Shown piece by piece: positions 15,168 to 24,070 of a stretch of DNA of 64,000 nt (position 1 is the first letter of the stretch; every line of letters starts with the position of its first letter). Under the pieces are notes generated by a model. The model made no database searches. It saw only the letters and a list, made by a program, of their open reading frames with translations, and was not told the DNA's origin. The position numbers and the translations under genes are program-made. The DNA comes from Actinomycetota bacterium (GTDB lineage: Bacteria > Actinomycetota > Acidimicrobiia > Acidimicrobiales > Microtrichaceae): assembly GCA_016870275.1 (NCBI GenBank), contig VGBZ01000006.1, positions 55,607-119,606 on the forward strand. Direction: 5' to 3'.

Positions 15168-17876
15168 GTGTCCACCGTGATGCTCATCGACGGGAACTCG
15201 CTCACGTACCGCGCGTTCTTCGCACTACCCACCGACCTCACGACGTCGTCCGGGCAGGTGACCAACGCCGTCCTCGGATTCACCTCGATGCTCATCAACC
15301 TCGTTCGCGACCACCGTCCCGATCAGGTCGTCGTGACGTTCGATCGCCCCGAGCCGACGTTCCGCCACGAGCGGCTTCCCACCTACAAGGCCAACCGCGA
15401 GGCGACCCCGGACATCCTCGTCGAGCAGATGGGTCTGGTGCGACAGGTCGTGGAGGTGCTCGGACTCCCCGTCGTGGAGCTCGCCGGGGTGGAGGCCGAC
15501 GACGTGATCGCCACGCTGGCGACGCAGGCCGCCGCCGCCGGCCGGGACGTGCTGGTGGTCACCGGCGATCGTGACAGCTACCAACTTGTTCAGGATCCGC
15601 ACATCCGAGTCCTCTACAACAAGCGGGGTGTGTCGGACTACGTCCTCTACGACGAAGCGGGCATCGTGGAGCGGACCGGTGTCACGCCGGCGCAGTACGT
15701 CGACTACGCCGCTCTGCGTGGTGACCCCTCGGACAATCTCCCCGGGGTTCCGAAGGTCGGCGAGAAGACGGCAGCCAAACTCGTCACCACCTACGGCGAC
15801 CTCGATGGAATCTTCGCTCACGTCGAGGATCAGACACCGGCGCTGCGCTCCAACCTGACGACCCATGAACAACAGGCAAGGACCAACGTCGAACTCATGA
15901 CGCTCATCCGCGACGTCGACCTGCCGGCCGGCCTCGAGGACCTCCGGCAGGGCCTGGTCGATCCCGAGGCGGTCAGGGAACTGTTCCGGTTCCTCGAGTT
16001 CAACTCGCTGCTCGGGCGCCTCCCCGGCGCCTTCCCCGGCATCTTCGGCGACGGCGTCCCCTCCGACGACTCGGGTCCCGACGGGGCCGGCGTCGGAGCA
16101 GGCCGAGCGGTGCTCGTTGCCGAGTTGACTCGAGTCGAGGATAAGGCCTCGGCGACAACGGCCCTCGAACGGCTCGCAGCTGATGATCAGGTGGCCCTCG
16201 CCGGCAGTTGGACCGGTGAACCCGGGCGGTCATCTCTCGTCGGGCTGGCGCTGACAACAGACACCGAAACTGCAGCGGTCACGTGGATTCCAGCCGATGT
16301 GCTCGCCGAGGTGACCGGGCCGTTGGCTTCGGTGCTGAGTGGATCGCCCTCTGTGGTCGCCCACGACGCCAAACCGATCGTGCGGTCCCTGCTGGCGCTC
16401 GGCGCCGGACTGACCCGACTCACGCTCGACACCAAGTTGGCGGCGTACCTGCTCGACCCGGCCGACGCCTCCTACGCCCTGGCGGACCTGCTGGCCGGTT
16501 ACGCCCAGGCCGAGCTCGCCGACACCGGAGCGGTCCCGACGGGTCAACTCGACCTCACCGGCGAGTCCACCGATGACGCAGCCATCGCTGCCGCCGAGGC
16601 GCTCGGCGTGGCGGTGCTCGCCGGGCCGATCACCGAGGCGCTCGTCGCCGGTGGCGTCGACTCGTTGAACACCGACGTCGAGGTGCCGCTCGTGGGGGTC
16701 CTGGCGCTGATGGAGCACGTCGGTATCGCCGTCGACGTTGACGTGTTGCGTCACCTCAACGTCGAGCTGACCGAAGCGGCCGACCGGGAACGATCCGCCG
16801 TCGTGGACCTCGCCGGCCACGAGTTGAACGTCAACTCGACCGCCCAGTTGCGCACCGTACTGTTCGAGGAACTCGGGCTGACCCCGCAGAAGCGGACCAA
16901 GACCGGCTACTCGACCGATCAGGCGACGCTCGAGAAACTCCGGGGCGACCACCCGATCGTCGAGCACCTGCTGCGGTACCGAGAGGTCGAGAAGCTCAGG
17001 TCGACCTACGGTGAGGGTCTCCTCGCTGAGGTGGCGGCCGATGGCCGGATCCATGCGACGTTCAACCAGACGGTCGCCCGCACCGGCCGCCTGTCCTCCG
17101 ATGCTCCGAACCTCCACAACATTCCCGTGCGCAGCGAGGAGGGTCGGAGGTTCCGCAAGGCGTTCGTCCCGAGTCCCGGCTGGCAACTGCTCGTGGCCGA
17201 TTACAACCAGATCGAGCTCCGCTGCATCGCGCACCTCTCCGGGGATCCGGGTCTCCTCGACGCCTTCAACTCCGGCGCCGACATCCACGACCAGACCGCA
17301 GCGAAGGTGTTCGACGTCCAACCCGGGTCGGTCACGGTCGAACAACGGTCCAAGGCGAAGATGGTCTCCTACGGTCTCGCCTACGGCATGGAGGCCTACG
17401 GCCTCGGCCAACGACTCGGCATCGGCACAGGTGAGGCCCAGGAGATCCTCGACGCGTACTTCGACGCCTTTCCGAGCGTCCGCTCCTTCATGGACTCCAC
17501 GGTGGCCGAGGCCCGCAACCGGGGCTACACCGAAACGGCCTTCGGTCGCCGCCGCCGCATTCCGGAACTCGCCTCACCGCAGCGGAACGTGCGTCTCGCT
17601 GGTGAGCGGCAGGCCATGAACGCCCCGATACAGGGACTCGCCGCCGACATCTTCAAAGTGGCCCTGATCCGTCTCGACTCCGAACTCCACCGGACGGAAT
17701 CGACGGCCCGACTGGTGCTCCAGGTCCACGACGAGGTGCTCGTCGAGTCGCCTCCGGACGAGGTCGACCAAGCCCGGACCATCATCCTCGATGCCATGCG
17801 TGGTGCGTTCGCACTGGCGGTGCCCTTGGAGGTCAACCTGTCCGTCGGCGACTCCTGGGCTGCGGCCAAGGGTTGA
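15168..17876 (+). CDS. polA: DNA polymerase I
   Basis: 902 residues. The 5'-3' exonuclease (flap nuclease) domain covers about 1-290 (IDGNSLTYRAF, VVTGDRDSYQLV, GDPSDNLPGVPKVGEKTA). The 3'-5' exonuclease-like domain, about 310-500, lacks the catalytic DxE motif (it reads VALAGSW), so proofreading is probably absent, as in other actinobacterial Pol I. The polymerase domain has motif A VADYNQIELR near 678, motif B RSKAKMVSYGLAYG and motif C QVHDEV near 854. It serves in gap filling and repair. GTG start 13 bp after pdtaR with GAGGAG upstream. The next gene overlaps its stop. Confidence 0.97.
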   Translation: MSTVMLIDGNSLTYRAFFALPTDLTTSSGQVTNAVLGFTSMLINLVRDHRPDQVVVTFDRPEPTFRHERLPTYKANREATPDILVEQMGLVRQVVEVLGLPVVELAGVEADDVIATLATQAAAAGRDVLVVTGDRDSYQLVQDPHIRVLYNKRGVSDYVLYDEAGIVERTGVTPAQYVDYAALRGDPSDNLPGVPKVGEKTAAKLVTTYGDLDGIFAHVEDQTPALRSNLTTHEQQARTNVELMTLIRDVDLPAGLEDLRQGLVDPEAVRELFRFLEFNSLLGRLPGAFPGIFGDGVPSDDSGPDGAGVGAGRAVLVAELTRVEDKASATTALERLAADDQVALAGSWTGEPGRSSLVGLALTTDTETAAVTWIPADVLAEVTGPLASVLSGSPSVVAHDAKPIVRSLLALGAGLTRLTLDTKLAAYLLDPADASYALADLLAGYAQAELADTGAVPTGQLDLTGESTDDAAIAAAEALGVAVLAGPITEALVAGGVDSLNTDVEVPLVGVLALMEHVGIAVDVDVLRHLNVELTEAADRERSAVVDLAGHELNVNSTAQLRTVLFEELGLTPQKRTKTGYSTDQATLEKLRGDHPIVEHLLRYREVEKLRSTYGEGLLAEVAADGRIHATFNQTVARTGRLSSDAPNLHNIPVRSEEGRRFRKAFVPSPGWQLLVADYNQIELRCIAHLSGDPGLLDAFNSGADIHDQTAAKVFDVQPGSVTVEQRSKAKMVSYGLAYGMEAYGLGQRLGIGTGEAQEILDAYFDAFPSVRSFMDSTVAEARNRGYTETAFGRRRRIPELASPQRNVRLAGERQAMNAPIQGLAADIFKVALIRLDSELHRTESTARLVLQVHDEVLVESPPDEVDQARTIILDAMRGAFALAVPLEVNLSVGDSWAAAKG

Positions 17877-18748
17877 GCGAACAAGCTGAGCTGAGAGGGC
17901 GGGGGCGAGTGGTGGCCGACGGTGATCGTCACTGGTTCGAGGACCTCGCCGAGCACATGGGACCGGCGTACCTCCGCTACTCCTTCACCAAGGGCACCAC
18001 GTCGGAGGTCGACTTCCTCATGTCGGTCCTCAACCTGCATCCGGGCGAGCGGCTGCTCGATGTCGGGTGTGGACCGGGTCGCCACGTGTTGGAGTTCGCC
18101 CGCCGGGGCATCCACGTCGTCGGGGTGGACATCAGTGAGCGGTTCGTGGACGTCGGCACCGAGATGGCTCGTCGGGCCGGCCTCGACGAGCGGATCCGTT
18201 TCCTCCGGGCCGATGCCCGCTCTCTCCACTCCGATGCGGCCACCGGCTCCAGCCCACTCGATCCGTTGCCGGAGGCGCCGTTCGACGCCGCCATCTCGCT
18301 CTGTCAGGGGGCGTTCGGGCTCGGTGGACCATCGGCCGCCGAGGACCCGCAGAACCTCGCCGCCGACGAAGGGGTCCTCGCCGGCATGAACAGCCTGCTC
18401 CGGCCCGGGGGACGACTGGCGGTGAGCGCCTTCTCGTCGTACTTCCAGGTGCGATGGCTCGAATCCGGTGACGTCTTCGACGCAGCGAGTGGAATCAACG
18501 TCGAATCCACCGAGGTTCGCGACCCTCAGGGCCGGTTGGCCGCAGCGAGCCTCTGGACCACGTGCTACACGCCCCGGGAACTCCGACTCATCGCCGAGCG
18601 GGTGGGGATCGTCGTCGACGCCGTCCACTCCGTCGCTCCGGGCGCCTACGCCGCCGCCGAACCCACGACCGATTCCCAGGAGTTCCTGCTCCTCGGGCAC
18701 CGATCCGCCGACAGTGGCGCATTTTCGCCGGATCAGGGCTTCGGCTAG
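17873..18748 (+). CDS. SAM-dependent class I methyltransferase
   Basis: Up to 291 residues. The Rossmann methyltransferase signature is clear: motif I LLDVGCGPGRHVLEFA, followed by VVGVDIS and FLRADAR. The remaining sequence lacks a motif that reveals the substrate. The TTG start overlaps the polA stop by 4 bp, which suggests coupling; GTG at 17909 or 17912 is a credible alternative because homology to methyltransferases starts after it. It is wedged between polA and rpsA. The gene ends at TAG 18746-18748, which doubles as the start of the rpsA -10 box. Confidence 0.8.
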   Translation: MSEQAELRGRGRVVADGDRHWFEDLAEHMGPAYLRYSFTKGTTSEVDFLMSVLNLHPGERLLDVGCGPGRHVLEFARRGIHVVGVDISERFVDVGTEMARRAGLDERIRFLRADARSLHSDAATGSSPLDPLPEAPFDAAISLCQGAFGLGGPSAAEDPQNLAADEGVLAGMNSLLRPGGRLAVSAFSSYFQVRWLESGDVFDAASGINVESTEVRDPQGRLAAASLWTTCYTPRELRLIAERVGIVVDAVHSVAPGAYAAAEPTTDSQEFLLLGHRSADSGAFSPDQGFG

Positions 18749-18751
18749 CCT
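18746..18751 (+). promoter_or_regulatory. -10 box of rpsA
   Basis: TAGCCT overlaps the stop codon of the upstream methyltransferase and would give a 30-nt leader before the TTG start of rpsA, containing GCGAAGAG as a weak ribosome-binding site. Confidence 0.45.
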
Positions 18752-18787
18752 CTTCGGGTCCTAGTCCCCGAGCGCGAAGAGTTCCCG

Positions 18788-20182
18788 TTGTCCGACCAGA
18801 GCAGCACCGCCACCATCGACGCGGACGACTACGTCCCCCGACAGATCGTCGATGACGATCTAGGCGGTCTCAGTCTGGACGAGGCGTACGCCGCCACCAT
18901 GGTCTCCGTCGAGGACGGCGAACTGGTGACCGGCACGGTGGTCAAGATCGACCGGGACGAGGTCCTGCTCGACATCGGCTTCAAGTCAGAGGGCGTGATC
19001 CCCGTCAAGGAACTCTCGATCCGCAACGACGTGGATCCGAGCGAGGTCGTCAGCCTCGGCGAGACACTCGAGGCCCTCGTCCTCCAGAAGGAGGACAAGG
19101 ACGGCCGATTGGTCCTGTCCAAGAAGCGGGCCCAGTACGAACGTGCTTGGGGCGACATCCAAGAGCGCAAGGACCGGGAGGAAGTGGTCCGGGGGCCGGT
19201 CATCGAGGTCGTCAAGGGCGGCTTGATCGTCGACATCGGTCTGCGTGGATTCCTCCCCGCATCGCTCGTCGAACTCCGGCGAGTTCGTGACCTCCAGCCC
19301 TACATGGGTCAGGTGATCGAGGCCAAGATCATCGAACTCGACCGCAACCGGAACAACGTCGTGTTGTCGCGCCGGGCGTGGCTCGAGGAGACGCAGAAGG
19401 AACAGCGCGACGAGTTCCTCACCAACCTCAAGCCCGGGGAACGGCGCAAGGGCGTGATCTCCAGCGTCGTCAACTTCGGAGCGTTCGTCGACCTCGGCGG
19501 CATGGACGGCCTGATCCACGTCTCGGAGCTCTCCTGGAAGCACATCGACCACCCCGGTTCGGTCGTGACGATCGGGGACGAGGTCGACGTGGAGGTGCTC
19601 GAGGTCGACCTCGATCGTGAGCGGATCTCGCTGTCGCTCAAGGCCACCCAACAGGATCCGTGGCAGGAGTTCGCCTCGAGCCACGCGGTCGAGGAACTCG
19701 TATACGGCCGGGTCTCCAAGCTCGTTCCCTTCGGTGCGTTCGTGCAGGTCGGCGACGGAATCGAGGGACTCGTCCACATCTCTGAGATGTCGGCGCACCA
19801 CATCGACCTCCCCGAGCAGGTCGTGACCCCCGGTGAGGAACTCTGGGTCAAGATCATCGACCTCGACGTCGATCGCCGTCGCATCAGCCTGTCGATCAAG
19901 CAGGCCGCAGAGGGCGGAATCGTGGCGGCGGAGTACCAGGAGCAGTTCGGCGAGCAGAACTACGACGCCGAGGGCAAGTACATCGGCCCGACGGCCGAGT
20001 TCGAGGACACCACGCTCGGTGACGGCGAACCCTCCGAGGCCCAGGCGGCATGGGAGGCGGAGTACGGCAACGGTGCTGTTGCCGATTCCGGTGCTGTTGC
20101 CGATTCCGGTGCTGTTGCCGATTCCGGTGCTGTTGCCGATTCCGGTGCTGTTGCCGATTCCGGTGACGTCCCAGCGGAGTAG
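18788..20182 (+). CDS. rpsA: 30S ribosomal protein S1
   Basis: 464 residues with four S1 RNA-binding domains, at roughly 37-107, 124-195, 211-280 and 297-370 (for example VVNFGAFVDLGGMDGLIHVSELSW and VPFGAFVQVGDGIEGLVHISEMSA). Domain number matches actinobacterial S1, which is shorter than the six-domain E. coli protein. The C-terminal tail is acidic and ends in five perfect copies of GAVADS, which is atypical. S1 brings mRNA to the 30S subunit; its role may differ here because many starts look leaderless. TTG start 18788. Position after polA is conserved in actinobacteria. Confidence 0.95.
   Translation: MSDQSSTATIDADDYVPRQIVDDDLGGLSLDEAYAATMVSVEDGELVTGTVVKIDRDEVLLDIGFKSEGVIPVKELSIRNDVDPSEVVSLGETLEALVLQKEDKDGRLVLSKKRAQYERAWGDIQERKDREEVVRGPVIEVVKGGLIVDIGLRGFLPASLVELRRVRDLQPYMGQVIEAKIIELDRNRNNVVLSRRAWLEETQKEQRDEFLTNLKPGERRKGVISSVVNFGAFVDLGGMDGLIHVSELSWKHIDHPGSVVTIGDEVDVEVLEVDLDRERISLSLKATQQDPWQEFASSHAVEELVYGRVSKLVPFGAFVQVGDGIEGLVHISEMSAHHIDLPEQVVTPGEELWVKIIDLDVDRRRISLSIKQAAEGGIVAAEYQEQFGEQNYDAEGKYIGPTAEFEDTTLGDGEPSEAQAAWEAEYGNGAVADSGAVADSGAVADSGAVADSGAVADSGDVPAE
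20072..20161 (+). repeat. five perfect 18-bp tandem repeats in the rpsA tail
   Basis: GGTGCTGTTGCCGATTCC is repeated five times without a mismatch and keeps frame, encoding GAVADS five times near the C-terminus of ribosomal protein S1. Absence of synonymous drift indicates recent slippage or gene conversion. Confidence 0.97.
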
Positions 20183-20217
20183 ATCCCGGACGCAAGGTTC
20201 AAGGTCTGGCCGGGATC
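20182..20217. other. inverted repeat downstream of rpsA
   Basis: GATCCCGG at 20182-20189 pairs with CCGGGATC at 20210-20217 around a 20-nt loop; a further small hairpin GGCCC-GTC-GGGCC lies at 20240-20252. No U tract follows, so it is not a standard terminator. It may attenuate read-through from rpsA into the Tad genes. Confidence 0.35.
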
Positions 20218-20271
20218 GGCCGAATCACCACTCTGTAACGGCCCGTCGGGCCGGGATCGGAGTGGCAGGTT

Positions 20272-21159
20272 GTGGCTTCACGCCGGACGTTGACGTTGAT
20301 CGGGGCGGTGGTGGTCGCCGCCCTCGCTGGACTGCTGCTCCTGCGCTACGTGCGTGGGGTCGAGGAACGATCGGCCGCCGCAGCGACCCTCGTCGAGGTC
20401 GCCATCGCCACCGGCCCGCTACCTGCTGGCGTGCAGGTCGATGCTGCGATCAGCGCCGGTCGGATCACCCTCGCTTCCCGGCCCCAGCAGGACGTCCCCC
20501 AGAGCGCCGTGACCCGCCTCGCCGACATCGGCGGCCAGCAGACCGCACTCGACCTCGGTGGCGGTGAGATCCTCACCACCTCGATGTTCGAGGTCGACTC
20601 CGTGGCGGAGTCGTCCAACACGAACGACATCACACCCGGTTTCGTCGCGGTGTCGGTTCAACTCGACGAGGCAGCCAGTCTCGGTGGCCTGATCGAGGTC
20701 GGCGACAAGGTCAACGTCTTCGCTCTGGTCGACTGCGCTGCCTCAGGCGGCGACGCTCCGGGCGCTGCTGCTCCGCCCGGGCCCTGCCAGATCAACGCCA
20801 GCGGCGGGATACCGCTCAGCCAACGTCCGGCACGGGCGATGTTCCAGTCCGTCAAGGTGATCGCTGTCGGTGATCGCTTCGGTCAGCCGGTGGCCGCCGA
20901 GGCACCGAGCGACGCCGACGCCGAGTCGACCGAGACGACCGTACCCACTGGCAACGAGCGTCTGTTCACGTTCGAACTGCAACCGGCTGAGGCGGCGCTG
21001 TTGCTGTCGGTCCCGGCCGGCAACATCTACCTCACGCTGAACCCGACCGGATACGAACCGGCACCGATCCCATTCGTGACCGACATCCCGATCCTCCCGG
21101 GCGAGGCCGGTGTGACCAGCGATTCCGATCGGGCCCCGACCGGGGCCGGCGGACAGTGA
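20272..21159 (+). CDS. cpaB: Flp pilus assembly protein CpaB/RcpC family
   Basis: 295 residues. An N-terminal membrane anchor (LIGAVVVAALAGLLLLRYV) is followed by an SAF-type domain (VEVAIATGPLPAGVQVDAA) and a C-terminal RcpC/CpaB domain (AVSVQLDEAASLGGLIEVGDKVNVF). In Tad systems this protein acts in the periplasm or cell-wall zone during Flp pilus assembly. GTG 20272 is the first start in frame after the intergenic region. It overlaps the next gene (tadZ) by 4 bp, making it the first gene of the Tad block. No pilin gene lies in the window. Confidence 0.85.
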   Translation: MASRRTLTLIGAVVVAALAGLLLLRYVRGVEERSAAAATLVEVAIATGPLPAGVQVDAAISAGRITLASRPQQDVPQSAVTRLADIGGQQTALDLGGGEILTTSMFEVDSVAESSNTNDITPGFVAVSVQLDEAASLGGLIEVGDKVNVFALVDCAASGGDAPGAAAPPGPCQINASGGIPLSQRPARAMFQSVKVIAVGDRFGQPVAAEAPSDADAESTETTVPTGNERLFTFELQPAEAALLLSVPAGNIYLTLNPTGYEPAPIPFVTDIPILPGEAGVTSDSDRAPTGAGGQ

Positions 21160-22490
21160 GTTGGACCATGGCACCGGAGCAGGTCGATGCGCCCGCTGCC
21201 CCGCCGAGCGCTCTCGCCGTGACGCCGGAACCCTCGTCCGCAGTGGTTCCCGTGCGTGACACGATCAACTCGTCGTTGGCGGTGGTGGATCCGGTTCCGT
21301 CGGTACGGGACGAACTCGCCGCACAACTCGGTGGCGGATCGTCGCCCTTCGCGTCGATCGAGGAACTCGGTGACCGGCTCACCGGCGCCGCACCGGTCGT
21401 GGCGGTGATCGGACCGTCGGGTGCCGACCCGACACAACTCGCAGCGGTGGCTGCGCTCGTGAATCGGTTCCCGATGGTCGGGTGCATCCTCGTGACCGAA
21501 CAGGTGACCACCTCGTTGCTGCAACAGGCATTGCGAGCCGGCGTGCGTGATGTCGTGGCCATCCACAGCGGTCCGGCCGTGCTCGCTGAGGCGGTGCAAC
21601 GTGTCTCGGCGAGTGTCGAACATGCGATCGTGACCGTGACGGCGCCGGGAGGAACCACGGCGCCGAACGGACCGGGACCGGCGCATGGCCCGTCTGAGGG
21701 ACATCCCGACGCTGCAGCGTCAGGCCCGCCACACCGGGGTTCGGTGGTGACGGTGTTCTCGCCCAAGGGTGGGTCCGGCACGAGCGTCGTGGCGACGTCC
21801 TTGGCGGTGGCACTCGCAGAGCGATCCACCCGCCCGGTGTGCATCGTCGACGCTGATCTCCAGTTCGGTGACGTGGCCGTTCTGTTGAAGCTCGCCCCAC
21901 ACCACACGATCGTCGACGCCGTGGCATCGATCGATCGACTCGATGCCGCCATGTTGGAGTCGCTCCTGGTGACGCACGAGCCGTCGGGTCTGCGGGTTCT
22001 CCCGGCGCCGCTCGAGCCGGCGTACGCCGACCAGGTTGGGGCCTCCGATCTGGTTCGGATCCTCGGGATCCTGCGAGAGATCTGCGATTACGTCGTCGTG
22101 GACACGCCGTCCTACCTGAACGATGTGGTGCTCAGCATCCTCGATGAGTCCGACAGCGTCGAACTCGTCGCCGGTCTCGACATTCCGAGCGTCAAGAACC
22201 TCAAGGTCACACTCCAGACGCTCCGTCTGCTCGAGGTGCCGGAGGAGAAGCTGCACCTGGTGCTGAACCGGGCCGACAGCAAGGTCAAACTCGACGTCGC
22301 CGAGGTCGAGCGGGCGCTCCACTTCGAGGCTCGCAGCCAGATCCCATCCGATGTGGTGGTGCCGCAGTCGGTGAACCGCGGCGAGCCGGTGGTCACCCAT
22401 GCGCCACGCTCCGGCGTCGCCAAGGCCATCACTGCGCTCGCCGATCACTACGTGGCCCCGCGAGCATCCCGCACCCGGCGTCGCAGGTGA
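21156..22490 (+). CDS. tadZ: TadZ/CpaE-type MinD-like ATPase
   Basis: 444 residues. The first 70 residues are variable, a receiver-like domain without obvious phosphorylation residues spans about 70-165, and a MinD/ParA-type ATPase domain spans about 190-430 with the deviant Walker A FSPKGGSGTSVVATSLA and the following VCIVDADLQFGDV. These proteins localise the Tad secretion machine at the cell pole or membrane. It starts at GTG overlapping the cpaB stop and is 20 bp upstream of tadA. Confidence 0.87.
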   Translation: MSWTMAPEQVDAPAAPPSALAVTPEPSSAVVPVRDTINSSLAVVDPVPSVRDELAAQLGGGSSPFASIEELGDRLTGAAPVVAVIGPSGADPTQLAAVAALVNRFPMVGCILVTEQVTTSLLQQALRAGVRDVVAIHSGPAVLAEAVQRVSASVEHAIVTVTAPGGTTAPNGPGPAHGPSEGHPDAAASGPPHRGSVVTVFSPKGGSGTSVVATSLAVALAERSTRPVCIVDADLQFGDVAVLLKLAPHHTIVDAVASIDRLDAAMLESLLVTHEPSGLRVLPAPLEPAYADQVGASDLVRILGILREICDYVVVDTPSYLNDVVLSILDESDSVELVAGLDIPSVKNLKVTLQTLRLLEVPEEKLHLVLNRADSKVKLDVAEVERALHFEARSQIPSDVVVPQSVNRGEPVVTHAPRSGVAKAITALADHYVAPRASRTRRRR

Positions 22491-22510
22491 ATCGAGACTG
22501 AGGGAGTCCC

Positions 22511-24070
22511 GTGTCGCTGTACGAGAGAATCAACCAACGTCAAGCTCCCCCGGCCCGGCCGCACGAGACGGTGCCGCAGCCGTCGGTGCCGGCCGAGACG
22601 GTGCCGCAGCCGTCGGTGCCGGCCGAGACGGTGCCGGTCGAGATGGTGCCGGAGCAGACGGTGCCGGTCGAGATGGTGCCGGAGCAGACGGTGCCGGTCT
22701 CGCCGTTCGGCCGTTTCGACGAGCACCTCCTCGCTGGCCCGATCGAGGCCGGCCTGCCGACCAACGGGGCAGTGCGTCGTCTCGATCCGGCGGTCGGTGA
22801 GCTCCGCCACCGGATCCACCAGTTGTTGATCGACGAGCTCGGGCCGCTGCTCCTCGACCGCTCGCTCGAGGAGGACGAACTCCGCAGGCGGGTCCAGGAA
22901 CAGTTGCAGGCCGCTCTCGTTGCCGAACAGGCCCCCCTGTCGGCTGCGGACAAGGCACAGCTCATCCAGGACGTGAGCGACGACATCCTCGGTTACGGAC
23001 CGATCGAGCGTGTGCTCGCCGATGACGATGTGACCGAGGTGATGGTGAACGGCCCGGACGACGTCTTCGTCGAACGGAACGGGAAGCTGGCGCGAGACAC
23101 CGCAGTACGGTTCCTCGACGCCGATCACGTGCGGCGGGTGATCGACAAGATCGTGTCCCAGGTCGGACGCCGGATCGACGAGTCCACTCCGATGGTCGAT
23201 GCGCGTCTCCCCGACGGCTCCCGCGTCAACGCTGTGGTGGCCCCGCTGGCAATCGGGGGTCCGTTCCTCACGATCCGGAAGTTCGCCGCCGATCCGCTCC
23301 AGGTCGAGGACCTCATCCGATTCGGTTCACTGGATCCGAGATCGGCTCGGTTCCTCCAGGCGTGCATCGTGGGACGACTGAACGTGATCGTCTCCGGTGG
23401 CACCGGCACGGGAAAGACGACCCTGTTGAACGTGCTCAGCAGCTTCATCCCGAGCGACGAGCGGATCATCACGGTCGAGGATGCCAAGGAGCTGCAACTC
23501 CATCAGGAACACGTGCTCAGTCTCGAGTCGCGTCCACCGAACGTCGAGGGTCGGGGCGAGGTGACCATTCGTGATCTCGTCAAGAACACCCTGCGTATGC
23601 GGCCCGACCGGATCGTCGTCGGAGAGTGCCGTTCCGGCGAAGCGCTCGACATGTTGCAGGCCATGAACACCGGGCACGATGGATCTCTCACGACGGTTCA
23701 CGCCAACAGCCCGCGTGATGCACTCTCACGGCTCGAGACGCTGGTCCTGATGGCCGGATTCGACCTGCCGATCCGGGCGATCCGTGAGCAGCTGTCCTCC
23801 GCGGTCGATCTGGTCGTCCAGCTCACCCGTCTCAGTGACGGCACCCGCCGGGTCACCCACATCACCGAGATCCAGGGCATGGAGGGTGAGGTCGTGACCC
23901 TGCAGGACATCTTCCTGTTCGACTTCTCCGCCGGTGTGGATCCGGAGGGCCGCTACCTCGGACAACTGCAGCCGACCGAAGTTCGTCCGAAGTTCTCCCA
24001 GAAGCTCACCGACCGTGGCCTCCACCTCGGCCCCGACGTGTTCACCGCAACCCCACGGATGGCGGGATGA
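22511..24070 (+). CDS. tadA: TadA/CpaF-type secretion ATPase
   Basis: 519 residues. A variable proline/valine/glutamate-rich N-terminus with internal repeats (residues 19-63) precedes an all-helical domain and the hexameric ATPase core: Walker [12 protein letters not shown] with the lysine near 302, Asp box, Walker [20 protein letters not shown] and the His box [12 protein letters not shown]. It powers pilus extension through the TadB/TadC platform. GTG start with GAGGGAG upstream. Its stop overlaps the start of the tadB-type gene. Confidence 0.93.
   Translation: MSLYERINQRQAPPARPHETVPQPSVPAETVPQPSVPAETVPVEMVPEQTVPVEMVPEQTVPVSPFGRFDEHLLAGPIEAGLPTNGAVRRLDPAVGELRHRIHQLLIDELGPLLLDRSLEEDELRRRVQEQLQAALVAEQAPLSAADKAQLIQDVSDDILGYGPIERVLADDDVTEVMVNGPDDVFVERNGKLARDTAVRFLDADHVRRVIDKIVSQVGRRIDESTPMVDARLPDGSRVNAVVAPLAIGGPFLTIRKFAADPLQVEDLIRFGSLDPRSARFLQACIVGRLNVIVSGGTGTGKTTLLNVLSSFIPSDERIITVEDAKELQLHQEHVLSLESRPPNVEGRGEVTIRDLVKNTLRMRPDRIVVGECRSGEALDMLQAMNTGHDGSLTTVHANSPRDALSRLETLVLMAGFDLPIRAIREQLSSAVDLVVQLTRLSDGTRRVTHITEIQGMEGEVVTLQDIFLFDFSAGVDPEGRYLGQLQPTEVRPKFSQKLTDRGLHLGPDVFTATPRMAG
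22565..22699 (+). repeat. tandem 30-bp and 15-bp repeats in the 5' part of tadA
   Basis: Two perfect 30-bp units (22565-22594 and 22595-22624), a 15-bp spacer unit, and two perfect copies of a related 30-bp unit (22640-22669 and 22670-22699). They encode [10 protein letters not shown] twice and [14 protein letters not shown] units twice, an extended proline-rich linker ahead of the ATPase. Confidence 0.95.

Noticed and set aside
20182..20217. Intrinsic terminator after rpsA
   Set aside because: The inverted repeat has a long 20-nt loop and no U tract; kept only as a low-confidence structure.
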